52,912 nucleotides of DNA from CAYRFF01 sp964436125. GTDB lineage: Bacteria > Bacteroidota > Bacteroidia > Chitinophagales > Saprospiraceae. The translations under genes were made by a program, and so were the position numbers. The stretch is taken from the NCBI GenBank assembly GCA_964436125.1, contig CAYTBT010000021.1, forward strand, positions 1 to 52,912, in the 5' to 3' direction. The notes under the pieces were generated by a model. That model was not told the origin of the DNA and searched no databases. It saw nothing but the letters and a program-made list of their open reading frames with translations. This document shows, one piece after another, positions 41,406 through 50,324 of the stretch (positions are counted from its first letter, which is position 1; every line of letters begins with the position of its first letter).

Positions 41406-42161
41406 CTAGAAGCCAAATCCACTATCGTAATCTGAAGTTTTTATCGACTTATGCGTTTTGTCAACTTCTGTAGCTTTCATGGTAAAGGTGTCACCACTTT
41501 CTTTTTCTGTTGAAATCATTTTCAACATCACACCGGTAGAAGGAGCAGAGGCTAAATCACGATTGCGTAGCAATGCAGCAAAATTTGTCAACATATTTCC
41601 TGTGCTTAAAGATTGAGTCACCCAGATCCTGGCACTATTTTCATCGCTTTCTGACTTATACACATCACAGGGATAATCCAGGATGTTTTCCGTCCCTATC
41701 TTTTCGAAGGTGTAATTATCGTCTTCATTTGTTTCTGTGTCGTCTTCTACTGAATAGCGACCGAAGTTCTCAAAACTGATTGACATGTAGGAGCTTTCCT
41801 TTTCCTGAAATGTCGTCATCCGCCCTCCATCCATCACGACGAATGGCGCATCTTTTTCAGTTTTCATGCCGATATATCCTTCATCGGAAAACCACATATC
41901 CATATTGGTTTTATCGTTTTTGTCATCAGAAGAAAAGGAGACATAGTGAATCATGAGATTAAAGTTGTATTCAGGTCTTAAATCCGGCACATCCGACTTG
42001 TCGTTCACAGTGCTGCTATCCATTTTCTCGATCATTTTCTCCGCCATTTTATCGGCGAGTTTATCTTCAAGTTTGTTCTGGAGTCTGTTCAGAATCTGTG
42101 CTTCGCTCGTGTATGGAGTAGCAGCTAGAAATAAAGTGATAATAAAAAGTAGTTTCTTCAT
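41406..42161 (-). CDS. Exported DUF4412-like protein
   Basis: 251 residues with a signal peptide (about 1-22, SEA-Q). A heptad-like charged stretch follows (LQNKLEDKLADKMAEKMIEKM). The middle (about 65-235) is beta-rich, with WFSDEGYIGMKTE, YTFEKIGTENILDYPCDVYKS and ARIWVTQSLSTGN, a pattern I associate with DUF4412 proteins of Bacteroidota, which also resemble LolA-like folds. It is probably periplasmic. The function is unknown. It is upstream of nothing on its strand and converges with the PKD gene. It lies downstream of the aldehyde dehydrogenase with a 141-base gap. Confidence 0.75.
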   Translation of the reverse strand: MKKLLFIITLFLAATPYTSEAQILNRLQNKLEDKLADKMAEKMIEKMDSSTVNDKSDVPDLRPEYNFNLMIHYVSFSSDDKNDKTNMDMWFSDEGYIGMKTEKDAPFVVMDGGRMTTFQEKESSYMSISFENFGRYSVEDDTETNEDDNYTFEKIGTENILDYPCDVYKSESDENSARIWVTQSLSTGNMLTNFAALLRNRDLASAPSTGVMLKMISTEKESGDTFTMKATEVDKTHKSIKTSDYDSGFGF

Positions 42162-42302
42162 AGTTCTATTATATTAATGAGCTTTCTTGTTTAATTATTC
42201 TTCTTCAGGCCGTCGAATCACCTATTCTTATAGTGTGATTTACACCTTTTATGTAAACACCCGATAGCCTTTTCCCTTACTTATAAAGTCCGTGTTGTTA
42301 TT

Positions 42303-43703
42303 TTATTCCATAATCCATCGAATAAGCTTTAATTTCTTCAGGGAATGCGGGAAATATTTTAAGCCGAGTTCTAGCCATGTCGGCTTGTCCAATATACTTT
42401 TATAATGTGTAAACACCTTAAACCCCGCTTCTCCGTGATAGTTTCCGATTCCACTATTGCCTACACCACCGAATGGGAGCTTGGGATTGGTGATATGCAT
42501 GACGGCTTCATTTACCGCTCCTCCGCCAAATGATATTTCCTGCAAAACGCGATTCTTAAGCTCTTTCTGCGAGGTAAAAACGTAGCAAGATAAAGGTCGA
42601 GGCAGTTTATTTACCATATTTATTGCCTGCGATAGGTCATCATAATCAATAATCGGTAGAATAGGTCCAAATATCTCCTCTTCCATAACCTTATCGTCAA
42701 ATGTAACATCAGTCATTATCGTCGGCTCGAGGTATCGGCTTTCCTCATCCCATTGTCCTCCGTAATATATTTTCTCCTTATCAAGATAATTTACAAGCCT
42801 CTGAAGGTTTTTATCGTTGATAATCTGAACGTAATTACCGTTTTCATAAGAAAAATGCGAGGCCTCAATTTCATGGATTATTGCATCGAGAAAAGCTTGC
42901 TTTATGTCTTTATGGACGAGGAGATAATCCGGAGCAATACATGTCTGACCTGCGTTGAGGAACTTTGCCCATACAAGCCGCCGAGCCGTCATCTTGAGAT
43001 TGCAGGATTCAGTGATGAAAGCCGGGCTTTTCCCTCCGAGCTCAAGTGTTACCGGTGTGAGATGACGCGCAGCAGCTTGATATATAATGCGCCCGACCCG
43101 CGGACTGCCCGTGAAAAATATTTTATCAAATTTTTCTTCCAGAAGTGTATTGGTCTCTGCGACAGCACCTTCTACCACGGTAAAATACGCCGGATCAAAT
43201 GCCTCGCCGATTATTGTTGCCATTATTGCACTTGTATGCGTCGGAATTTCACTCGGTTTTAAGACGATCGTACAACCGGCTGCCATAGCAGCAATTACCG
43301 GAGCTAGCGATAATTGATATGGATAATTCCACGCACCGATAACAAGTGAAACACCGAGAGGCTCAGGTAGGATATAACTCTTCGCCGGAAAGTTCAACAT
43401 ATTGGTCCCCACAGACTTTTTCTTGCTCCAGCGACTTACCTTTTTAATGGCTTCATTTATATCGCTGTACACTAGGGCAAGCTCAGTAGTATAAGTGTCA
43501 AATTCTGATTTCTTGAAGTCCTTATAAATAGCCTCGTACAAGTCTGATTCATGTGCTTTCAAGCAAGCTTTTAACTTTTTTAATTGCTTCTTGCGAAACC
43601 GTATTTCTTTGCTTAGCCCACTTCTAAAGAATTCTCGTTGCCGCTCTACTATACTTCTGAAGCCGATAGATTGCTGCTTCTTTTCTTCAACCTTAATGCT
43701 CAT
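42303..43703 (-). CDS. Class 3-type aldehyde dehydrogenase
   Basis: 466 residues from ATG 43703; an ATG 11 codons earlier (43736) is also possible. NAD(P)-dependent oxidation of aldehydes to acids. The catalytic glutamate lies in VTLELGGKSPAF and the nucleophile in NAGQTCIAPDYLL. GAWNYPYQLSLAPVIAAMAAG and FFTGSPRVGRIIYQAA form the cofactor site. The overall length of about 460 and the C-terminal PFGGVGNSGIGNYHGEAGF match the ALDH3/fatty-aldehyde dehydrogenase group rather than the 490-residue groups. A likely substrate is a medium- or long-chain aldehyde. It is single on its strand. Confidence 0.92.
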   Translation of the reverse strand: MSIKVEEKKQQSIGFRSIVERQREFFRSGLSKEIRFRKKQLKKLKACLKAHESDLYEAIYKDFKKSEFDTYTTELALVYSDINEAIKKVSRWSKKKSVGTNMLNFPAKSYILPEPLGVSLVIGAWNYPYQLSLAPVIAAMAAGCTIVLKPSEIPTHTSAIMATIIGEAFDPAYFTVVEGAVAETNTLLEEKFDKIFFTGSPRVGRIIYQAAARHLTPVTLELGGKSPAFITESCNLKMTARRLVWAKFLNAGQTCIAPDYLLVHKDIKQAFLDAIIHEIEASHFSYENGNYVQIINDKNLQRLVNYLDKEKIYYGGQWDEESRYLEPTIMTDVTFDDKVMEEEIFGPILPIIDYDDLSQAINMVNKLPRPLSCYVFTSQKELKNRVLQEISFGGGAVNEAVMHITNPKLPFGGVGNSGIGNYHGEAGFKVFTHYKSILDKPTWLELGLKYFPHSLKKLKLIRWIME

Positions 43704-44060
43704 ATTTTGTGTTTTATCGGTGTTTATATCGTACATATTAACGCATTTAGGCGTATTTTGTTAAATGGAGTGAATTGCTATTTATGCTATTTAACAATGC
43801 CTTTCGGCAAATGTGGGTGCGGATATCTTGGCTTTATCCGGTTTAAATCACCTAGCAAATCACTTTTCTGCTCGTGAATCAGCCGTTTTCTATATGTTTT
43901 ATGTATATTTAGCTTATGGGGACATTGAGTGCGAGGTGTCATGTTGAGATTTGTGTTAATTCCGAAAATCGAATGTGGATTGTGCTTTCAGCGTGAAAGG
44001 TTGAGCTGAATGTGAACATCGTAGGAAATAAAGTGAATTATAGAATAAAATTCAGAGAAT
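43704..44060. other. Divergent intergenic region
   Basis: No gene seen. A weak relative of the word, CTTTCGGCAAATG, occurs near 43801, but it does not match AGCTTnCGCAAA. No consensus promoter was found. Confidence 0.4.
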
Positions 44061-44471
44061 ATGATTGAAATAGGAGTATTTGATATGACATTTCCGTCGA
44101 TAGTTGAGGATGTCGTCTTATTATTTGTCCGGATATTGCTTTTTGTTGCATTTCTACATGAAGCACGGCATAAACTGGAAGATGTAAAGAAATTTGCTGA
44201 GGGGCATAATTTATCGGTACCTATGACATACTTTGTTGCAATAGCTGAATTTCTGGCTGCGCTGGGAATGCTTCTCGGTTTCCTTGCGCAGTGGGCAGGA
44301 ATAGGAATAATTTTACTGATGATGGGGACATTGTATCTTCAGTTATTTACGTACCACAGCAAGTACTGGGCAAATAAATATGGCTGGGAATACGACTTGA
44401 TTATGATGGCATTTTCAGCGGTCATAATTGTGTATGGACCGGGAAATGTAGCTATCCAGGCCTTCCTCTGA
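44061..44471 (+). CDS. DoxX-family membrane protein
   Basis: 136 residues with four hydrophobic segments (about 13-32, 51-69, 73-93, 106-125). FVRILLFVAFLHEARHKL, YFVAIAEFLAALGMLLGFLAQWAGIGI and the C-terminal EYDLIMMAFSAVIIVYGPG match the DoxX/quinol-oxidase-subunit-like family. Members are small membrane proteins linked to redox or thiol stress in some bacteria; the function here is unknown. It converges with the MscS gene, with a word copy in the gap. Confidence 0.82.
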   Translation: MIEIGVFDMTFPSIVEDVVLLFVRILLFVAFLHEARHKLEDVKKFAEGHNLSVPMTYFVAIAEFLAALGMLLGFLAQWAGIGIILLMMGTLYLQLFTYHSKYWANKYGWEYDLIMMAFSAVIIVYGPGNVAIQAFL

Positions 44472-44509
44472 TGCTTAGGTAAAGTCGGGTATAGGAACCG
44501 GGAGCGACA

Positions 44510-44521
44510 TTTGCGGAAGCT
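44510..44521 (-). repeat. AGCTTnCGCAAA word (C variant), intergenic, extended
   Basis: The plus strand reads CGACATTTGCGGAAGCTA over 44505-44522, the exact reverse complement of 22191-22208. It lies between convergent genes. Confidence 0.9.
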
Positions 44522-44571
44522 AGTTTTATAAGCTACATCGCGATAGAACCTTGCCGCTCTACAGGCTAATA

Positions 44572-45693
44572 TTATGACTCCGTGAGACCATCGGTAAGAA
44601 TATTCATATTTCTCGTAGGGAAAGCAAGCTGTGAATCGTGCGTTTCAATGAGTTCTAGAATCTTGAGATTCACTTCTTCTACGACCTCGAGGTAAACCTC
44701 CCACTGGTCGGTGTCCACGTAATATTGGACACGCATATCGAGTGAACTGGAGCCGATCTCGTGGAAATTGACATAATAAGAGTCTGCAATAATCAGATGA
44801 TGATCGCCGAGAAAGGTCTTCAAGTCATTGATAATTCCCATTAATTGAGTGTGAGAAGTATCTCTGGACAATTGAACAATCCGATCTGCCCGGCGGAAAG
44901 TACGCAAGGTATAGTTGTCGATATTGCTCGCCACAAGTGTTTTATTGGGCATGGTCATGCGACTCTGCTGCAAGGTGCGTAAACGCGTACTCCGTAAGCC
45001 GACTTTTTCTACGGTATAATAATCACCACCTACCTTTATGAACTCACCGATCTCAAATGGCTTATCAAAGTAAATGATAAAAGATCCAAGGAGATTTTCC
45101 AGGGTTTCCTTGGCTGCAAGTGCAATCGCAAGTCCACCGATACCTAGACCTGCCACAAATGTCGCCACATTGACCTTGAAAAGCGTGCTTAAGATGATTA
45201 ATCCACCGATGATACCGACAATAACCTTGGTTAAATCAGTGGCGAATGGCAATATCTGTGCTCGATGAGGCTTTACTTCTTCTTCAGCATATTTGCTCTC
45301 AGCAATCAACCCAATACACTCGACAAGCTTGATGAAAATAATCGTGAGCGATATGCCAAACACAATGCCATAAAGGATATAAATAATCCATTTTAAGCCA
45401 AATTCCTTCACCGAAACCAGTTCCCATTGATCGGGAAAATGAAGATAAGAGGCGGCAATATATATTGCACAGATGAAGATGAATATTGCAATGGATTTAC
45501 TGATAATGCTTCTGAGTTTCTCTGCACTTACGCCGTACAGCCGTTTCTTGAAAAAACGAGCAAGAATATTCACCAGCGTATTGGCGATAAGGTTTTTAAA
45601 TAACAGTGCCGCAACAATCCAAGCCGCGGCCCAGATGTACGCGCCATAAGTATTGTCTAAAAAAATCTGACTTAAAAATTCTTTTAAATCCAT
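44572..45693 (-). CDS. Small-conductance mechanosensitive channel (MscS family)
   Basis: 373 residues. About four or five N-terminal hydrophobic segments (20-40, 65-85, 105-125, 155-175) precede the pore helix GLGIGGLAIALAAKETLENLLGS, the TM3 signature of MscS with glycine-alanine packing. The following FIIYFDKPFEIGEFIKVGG and VEKVGLRSTRLRTLQQSRMTMPNK mark the beta domain. The C-terminal domain is alpha/beta with HDSQLAFPTRNMNI at the end. It releases solutes on hypo-osmotic shock. The sequence is of the extended MscS type but without a large periplasmic domain. Confidence 0.9.
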   Translation of the reverse strand: MDLKEFLSQIFLDNTYGAYIWAAAWIVAALLFKNLIANTLVNILARFFKKRLYGVSAEKLRSIISKSIAIFIFICAIYIAASYLHFPDQWELVSVKEFGLKWIIYILYGIVFGISLTIIFIKLVECIGLIAESKYAEEEVKPHRAQILPFATDLTKVIVGIIGGLIILSTLFKVNVATFVAGLGIGGLAIALAAKETLENLLGSFIIYFDKPFEIGEFIKVGGDYYTVEKVGLRSTRLRTLQQSRMTMPNKTLVASNIDNYTLRTFRRADRIVQLSRDTSHTQLMGIINDLKTFLGDHHLIIADSYYVNFHEIGSSSLDMRVQYYVDTDQWEVYLEVVEEVNLKILELIETHDSQLAFPTRNMNILTDGLTES

Positions 45694-45944
45694 AATTTAA
45701 TGTTTTGCTTGTCTATACGTGAAGTCTTCTACTCAATATCCCTTGCCTTAAAGACAGGGAAATGAAATACCAATCTTTGAATCAATAATTCACATCCTTG
45801 ATTAGATACAATAGATATAAAAGGACTACAGAGTTAATTGTTTACTCTATGTCCTGATATAAATTATTATTTTCTTCCCGGTAAAACACCACACTTACTC
45901 GTGTAAAATGCCCTGTTAAAGCCTGGGAGTAATAGATAAGAATT

Positions 45945-47876
45945 CTATTGCTTCATGACCTTTCTTACGATTTGTCCATCGGCAGATATAAGATGAATAA
46001 AGTACAAGCCCGGTTGAAGATCAAGCATCTCAATCCTTTTATTGCGGACAGCTGCACTACATAGCTCATTTCCCATAATGTCGTATATTTTATAGGACTT
46101 TATTTTATGAGCAAGCGTTCCGCTGAGATGGATGAGCTCCCTGGCTGGATTGGGATAAAGATATAATTCATCGAGACTTGCGGTAGAAACACCGGTAACA
46201 AGTTTTACCACATTATCGGCCGAAATAAGATCAGAATGTGGGTCAAATTGAACGTCGATTACCTGAAAGGGTATTTTAAGTTGAAACTTTTGCCCGTTTT
46301 CGGTATTGGAGACTTGCTTCACGACGGACTCGTCACTTTCACTGATAAAGCGTAGCTTTATCGGCGCCTCAAAGAAGGAAACGGATGGATGTGATTGTGT
46401 CTGAGATAGCGTGATATTAACTATGCCGTCGGCATCTTGGTACCATTCTGCGACATACGATGGATAGCCCTGACCATAAATCCAATCTTGAAAAAATTCA
46501 TCGAGTTCTTGGCCGGAAACAGCTTCGAGCTGCTTCTTTAAGTCTCCGGTATATGCGGTACCAAAGGCAAGATCCGGCGCGTCAAGATATTTCTGTAATC
46601 CCTCAAAGAAAAGGCTATCGCCCAGCTTGATGCGCAATAAATGCAAGACCATCTCACCTTTGCTATACGTCAATCGACTGTTAAAAACACGATTAATATT
46701 CAAGGTATCTTCCGCAGGAACGTACACAGAGCCACCCGGTCGCGAGGTGATAAAATCTATTTCCCTTTCCTTAAAGGTATCAAAGGCGTCTTGACCATCA
46801 AAGTGCTCGATAACAAGGGCGTTGAGGTAACTAGCAAATCCCTCGTTGAGCCAGATGTCCTGCCATGAAGCACAAGTCACCTTGTCCCCAAACCATTGAT
46901 GCCCGAGCTCATGCGCAATTAAACTTCTTGAAAAGCCGCCCATGAAGGAAATTGTCGTGTGTTCCATTCCGCCACCCCAGCCAAATTGACAATGTCCATA
47001 CTTTTCTGTATGATATGGATATGGCTCAAATGTCTTACTGAAGAATTTTATCATCGGTATCGTTACTTCTGTCCGCGTATGGACGAAGGCAGAATCCTCG
47101 GGATAAACATAATTGACAAATGGAAATTGAATGTCTGCTTCATCGAGGGAAATGGTATCGGTATAGGAAGCAAAATTACTTACGGCAAATGCTACGAGGT
47201 AAGATGAGATAGGATAGGAGTGCGACCAGTGTGTCGTCGTTAAGCCGGCTGAAGTAGTCTTGCCTACTATCTTGCCATTGGCAACCGAGATATATTCCTC
47301 AGGTGCTGTGATGTAAATGTCGATACTGTCCGCTTTATCTCTGTTGTCTAGCTTGTTAGGCCACCAGTCTCTGGAACCAAATGGCTCCGAAAGTGTCCAT
47401 ATTATCGGTGCTCCATTATGTGTGGTCTGCTCAAAGGAACGGAACCCTGTTGCCTCCGGATTCCCTTCATAATCTATGCTTAAACTCGCCGTTTCCCCAG
47501 CTGCAATGGTCTTGGGGAGCTCAATAATTAATTGATTGTCTGCTTGTGAGTAATTTAAGGTCTTCGTCCCTTGTTGTACCTTGTTTATGGTCATCTGATC
47601 TGAAAAATCAAAGACAATCTTGTCTAGCGGCTTTAATGCCGTAAAAGTCGGTTTTACTTGCCCGTATAGATATTCAACCGCAGGATCGACTTGCAGCGCA
47701 ATTCTATAGTGTTTTACATCGTAATTACTTGTGCTCTCACTTGCTTGTATAGTTAATAATGCCGCAGCATGCCCCTTCTCAGAGCAACGTAATGCTGCAA
47801 TATCATCATCGATATGAGTCTGGGCTTGAATACTGAGAAAGCCGATAGTCGTGAAAAAAAGTAGAATGTATCGCAT
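45945..47876 (-). CDS. Secreted M1 aminopeptidase with T9SS sorting domain
   Basis: 643 residues. The signal peptide covers about 1-18 (IQA-Q). The gluzincin site is complete: HELGH (His322, Glu323, His326) and the third zinc ligand Glu345 in WLNE, with the exopeptidase motif GGMEHT at 302-307. The N-terminal beta domain spans about 50-240. The last 75 residues (from ELYLYPNPARELIHLSG to VRKVMKQ) are a type A T9SS sorting domain. It removes N-terminal residues from peptides outside the cell or on its surface. It lacks the ERAP-like C-terminal helical domain of long M1 enzymes. Together with the peptidase at 7017 it indicates peptide feeding. Confidence 0.93.
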   Translation of the reverse strand: MRYILLFFTTIGFLSIQAQTHIDDDIAALRCSEKGHAAALLTIQASESTSNYDVKHYRIALQVDPAVEYLYGQVKPTFTALKPLDKIVFDFSDQMTINKVQQGTKTLNYSQADNQLIIELPKTIAAGETASLSIDYEGNPEATGFRSFEQTTHNGAPIIWTLSEPFGSRDWWPNKLDNRDKADSIDIYITAPEEYISVANGKIVGKTTSAGLTTTHWSHSYPISSYLVAFAVSNFASYTDTISLDEADIQFPFVNYVYPEDSAFVHTRTEVTIPMIKFFSKTFEPYPYHTEKYGHCQFGWGGGMEHTTISFMGGFSRSLIAHELGHQWFGDKVTCASWQDIWLNEGFASYLNALVIEHFDGQDAFDTFKEREIDFITSRPGGSVYVPAEDTLNINRVFNSRLTYSKGEMVLHLLRIKLGDSLFFEGLQKYLDAPDLAFGTAYTGDLKKQLEAVSGQELDEFFQDWIYGQGYPSYVAEWYQDADGIVNITLSQTQSHPSVSFFEAPIKLRFISESDESVVKQVSNTENGQKFQLKIPFQVIDVQFDPHSDLISADNVVKLVTGVSTASLDELYLYPNPARELIHLSGTLAHKIKSYKIYDIMGNELCSAAVRNKRIEMLDLQPGLYFIHLISADGQIVRKVMKQ

Positions 47877-47911
47877 AGGTTGAAATTTTTGATAAAAGTA
47901 GAGAATTCACA

Positions 47912-47923
47912 AGCTTTCGCAAA
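47912..47923 (+). repeat. AGCTTnCGCAAA word (T variant), intergenic
   Basis: AGCTTTCGCAAA followed by T, 36 bases upstream of the M1 peptidase start codon. Confidence 0.8.
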
Positions 47924-48071
47924 TATTTTGAGCTTATTTTCTTGCCCTTGTATCTCACACAATATCCGATTTAGGTGATTTGGCCTGTAAGTCCACTTGA
48001 TAATCTATGGGACGTGCAAGAAAATGACGAGTCGAGTAAACCTAAGGTGAATATACTTAAGCAAGTAAAAT

Positions 48072-48103
48072 AAAAAAGCCCGAGCAGTAGGTACCACTCG
48101 AGC
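48072..48103 (-). terminator. Terminator of the Rrf2/RIC unit
   Basis: On the minus strand GCTCGAG (48103-48097) pairs with CTCGGGC (48084-48078) with one G-U pair; the loop holds the palindrome GGTACC; six T residues follow (48077-48072). It lies about 185 bases after the DUF488 stop. Confidence 0.65.
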
Positions 48104-48287
48104 CTCTATCCAACAAATAGTTATGAAAAATACTCACAGAGATAAACTTATTCTCCTTATGAACAATCGTGAAACATGGTATAGTCAACATGTCGGATGT
48201 TCATAAATCCTTCCCCAAGGAATGGAAAAATAAGCACTCTATTACTCATCCTGTTACAAGATGAGCCGCATTTCAATTTTACACTTT

Positions 48288-48641
48288 TTAGACTGTTGCT
48301 TCAAGGACTTCTTTCAGCACAACAGCTTGATTCTGTGTTTCATTCTTGGCACCGAATAATAGCGTGAGCTTCTCTTTATCAGCGATGTCGCACAGATGAT
48401 CCAGACTATCTTTCTTATCATCCAATTCAGCTTTATATCGCTGTTTAAACTCTGCGTAACGCTCAGGCTTATGCCCAAACCACTTGCGTAAGGCCGTTGA
48501 TGGAGCGATTTCTTTTAACCACTCATCTAGCGCGGCTCTTTCCTTGGATATTCCACGAGGCCAGAGCCTATCTACAAGCACGCGATAACCATCATCCGAT
48601 GATGCATCTTCATATATCCGTTTCAGACAAATATTACGCAT
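48288..48641 (-). CDS. DUF488 (YeaO-like) protein
   Basis: 117 residues, full length for the short YeaO form of DUF488. Typical blocks are YRVLVDRLWPRGISKERAAL near the N-terminus, WFGHKPERYAEFKQRY and LTLLFGAKNETQNQAVVL. The biochemical role is unknown; the family is often near nitrosative or oxidative-stress genes. Its start overlaps the RIC gene by 8 bases and it is the last gene of the cupin-RIC-DUF488 unit, so it is probably cotranslated with RIC. No signal peptide. Confidence 0.88.
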   Translation of the reverse strand: MRNICLKRIYEDASSDDGYRVLVDRLWPRGISKERAALDEWLKEIAPSTALRKWFGHKPERYAEFKQRYKAELDDKKDSLDHLCDIADKEKLTLLFGAKNETQNQAVVLKEVLEATV

Positions 48642-49344
48642 TTACAGCGCTTCTTGTCTCCTCAAGCTCAATGGACTTTGGAAACAAAACGTTATTCTCA
48701 AGGTGAATATGGCGATGCAAGTCATCTTCAAATTCTTCCAAGAGACCAAATGCTACTCTGTACGTATTGCAAGCATCCATCGGCGCAGTGTAATTGTTGC
48801 TCAATTCCGCTATACGTCTGAATTGCTCGCCTTCTGTATCGTGCTCTGCCATCATCTGCTTGATCGGACCACTTACAGATCTAGAGGGTTCTTGTCCGGT
48901 AGCAATTTTTCTGATCTGCGGGAAAAGCATAAGCTCTTCTTTTTTCATGTGTGCTGAGAATTCTTGTGCTGCAGCATTAAAGCGCTCTTCAATTTCAGCA
49001 AGTTCAGGGTGTCTAGCACCATGAACGCGATTGATCTTATTTAAGTAGCCTTGGAGAACCGGAATCTGTTGCTCGACGTATCGATGGTGTTTCTTCTCGA
49101 TGTAATCAGCAAGTAAATCTAGTGGCCAAGACTGAAAATCAGTATTGTCCGTGTCTGTAGCCTTCTGGATATCTTCTAGCTCTTGTGCTACTGCTTCTGT
49201 GTCGAGGTTTTTCTCAGCACATGCTTGTCCTAGATTACGGTTTCCGGAGCAACAGAAATCAATCCCATGCTTTTTGAAAACCTTTGCCGTGCGGTAATCC
49301 TCTGCAACTATTTCACCTATAATTTTATCTGATGTATATTTCAT
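48634..49344 (-). CDS. ric: Iron-sulfur cluster repair di-iron protein (RIC/ScdA/YtfE)
   Basis: 236 residues. The N-terminal ScdA_N (DUF542) cap shows HGIDFCCSGNRNL with the paired Cys31-Cys32. The hemerythrin-like four-helix bundle carries the ligand pattern KKHHRYVEQQIP, MKKEELMLFPQI, MAEHDTEGEQF and DLHRHIHLENNVLFP. RIC proteins restore [Fe-S] clusters damaged by NO or H2O2, through a di-iron centre. The length is typical (about 220-240). Neighbours are a cupin upstream (24-base gap) and DUF488 downstream (overlap), with an Rrf2 regulator further upstream, which supports nitrosative-stress control. Confidence 0.95.
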   Translation of the reverse strand: MKYTSDKIIGEIVAEDYRTAKVFKKHGIDFCCSGNRNLGQACAEKNLDTEAVAQELEDIQKATDTDNTDFQSWPLDLLADYIEKKHHRYVEQQIPVLQGYLNKINRVHGARHPELAEIEERFNAAAQEFSAHMKKEELMLFPQIRKIATGQEPSRSVSGPIKQMMAEHDTEGEQFRRIAELSNNYTAPMDACNTYRVAFGLLEEFEDDLHRHIHLENNVLFPKSIELEETRSAVNA

Positions 49345-49368
49345 TGGTTTAAATTTATGATTATTTAT

Positions 49369-49662
49369 TTATTCAAAGTTGATTTCAGCATCCAATGCCA
49401 TTGCACCTGTTGCCTTAAAATCTTCTACTAAGCGTAATGAATGTGGCTTTCCCGCCGGTATAATGCGCGCATCACCGGCTTGAAGCGTTATTTCTTCTCC
49501 ATCAATCTGTAAAATGCCTATTCCTTCATGTACATTCACTACAACTTCTTGCGTAGCATGATGTGTCGGCATTTCCATTCCTTTCTTTCTCGTTATGGCA
49601 AATGTCTTGAATGTTTTTCCTACTTCAATCGGTGCCATCTGTGGTCTATCTTGATTGCTCAT
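49369..49662 (-). CDS. Small cupin-domain protein
   Basis: 97 residues forming one cupin barrel. HATQEVVVNVHEGIG and IPAGKPHSLRL supply histidines and a glutamate or glutamine that resemble the two cupin motifs G(x)5HxH(x)3,4E and G(x)5PxG(x)2H. Substrate and metal are not readable. It is the first gene of the unit cupin-RIC-DUF488. Similar cupins neighbour NO-response genes in other Bacteroidota by my recollection; a direct role is inference. Confidence 0.85.
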   Translation of the reverse strand: MSNQDRPQMAPIEVGKTFKTFAITRKKGMEMPTHHATQEVVVNVHEGIGILQIDGEEITLQAGDARIIPAGKPHSLRLVEDFKATGAMALDAEINFE

Positions 49663-49824
49663 ATATTGTTGTATAATTTTTATAGTTATTTAATTTGCTT
49701 CTCCTATTTCCTCGTCTTAAAACATGCTATTTTCCTGAATGTTGTTTCAATCCTTTGGAATTTCGGACGAAGTTATCCCTTTATCGGATAAAGACCATAT
49801 TTTTCTATAATGTCGAAAGACTTA

Positions 49825-49842
49825 TGCGTAAAATTTTACACA
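49825..49842. promoter_or_regulatory. Palindrome, possible operator in the Rrf2-cupin gap
   Basis: GTAAAATTTTAC (49828-49839) is a perfect 12-bp palindrome, flanked by TG and CA with one mismatched pair (18-base quasi-palindrome). It lies between rrf2 and the cupin gene, so it could bind the Rrf2 protein. It does not match the NsrR consensus as I know it. Confidence 0.35.
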
Positions 49843-49889
49843 GAGATTATAATTCCCGACAAAAATGTCCTTTATCTATGGTTTAATAA

Positions 49890-50324
49890 CTATTCCCAGC
49901 TTAGAAAAGTTTTGCCGACTTCCACATCATTTGAGACATCTGCGAGACTTGTCTTATAGAAGATGTTTTTAAACTCGGCCTTTACCGGTGAGTATTTATG
50001 ATGAACAGGGCAGGGTCTTGCTGAACTACATTGATCGAGTCCGAGCACACAACTTGTGAAAATATCATCTCCATCAATGACCTTGACAATTTCCATAAGG
50101 CGTATATCCTTACTGGGACGCGCAAGCTCAAATCCACCTGTCGGCCCCTTACTCGAGTTGAGGAGTCCCCCCTTGGTTAACATTTGTAAGGTCTTTGCCG
50201 TAAAGGCTTCCGGGGAATGAATTTCCTTCGCTACGTCCTTCAGCCGTATGGGACTTCCCTTTTCTTCCTTACGTGCTAGATATATCATCGACTTTATGCC
50301 ATATTCGCAAGCTTTGCTGAACAT
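49890..50324 (-). CDS. Rrf2-family transcriptional regulator with Fe-S cysteines
   Basis: 144 residues. The winged helix begins MFSKACEYGIKSMIYLA, with the DNA-recognition region around residues 28-60 (KDVAKEIHSPEAFTAKTLQ), then GPTGGFELARP. Three cysteines, Cys92, Cys99 and Cys105, are spaced x6 and x5, close to the [Fe-S] ligands of IscR and NsrR; His108 and 109 follow. It probably senses NO or cluster status. It precedes the cupin-RIC-DUF488 unit on the same strand with a 227-base gap. It could control that unit and itself. IscR- or NsrR-type cannot be decided here. Confidence 0.9.
   Translation of the reverse strand: MFSKACEYGIKSMIYLARKEEKGSPIRLKDVAKEIHSPEAFTAKTLQMLTKGGLLNSSKGPTGGFELARPSKDIRLMEIVKVIDGDDIFTSCVLGLDQCSSARPCPVHHKYSPVKAEFKNIFYKTSLADVSNDVEVGKTFLSWE

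Larger units (their letters stand above)
47877..48287. other. Intergenic region with a word copy, a terminator and a mini-ORF
   Basis: It contains AGCTTTCGCAAA (47912), a hairpin with A/T tract (48072-48103), and a 27-codon plus-strand reading frame at 48123-48206 starting MKNTHRDKLILLMNNRE, without a recognisable SD. I see no further gene. Confidence 0.5.

Noticed and set aside
43800..43813. CTTTCGGCAAATG as another copy of the 12-mer word
   Set aside because: It differs in several core positions and was not counted.
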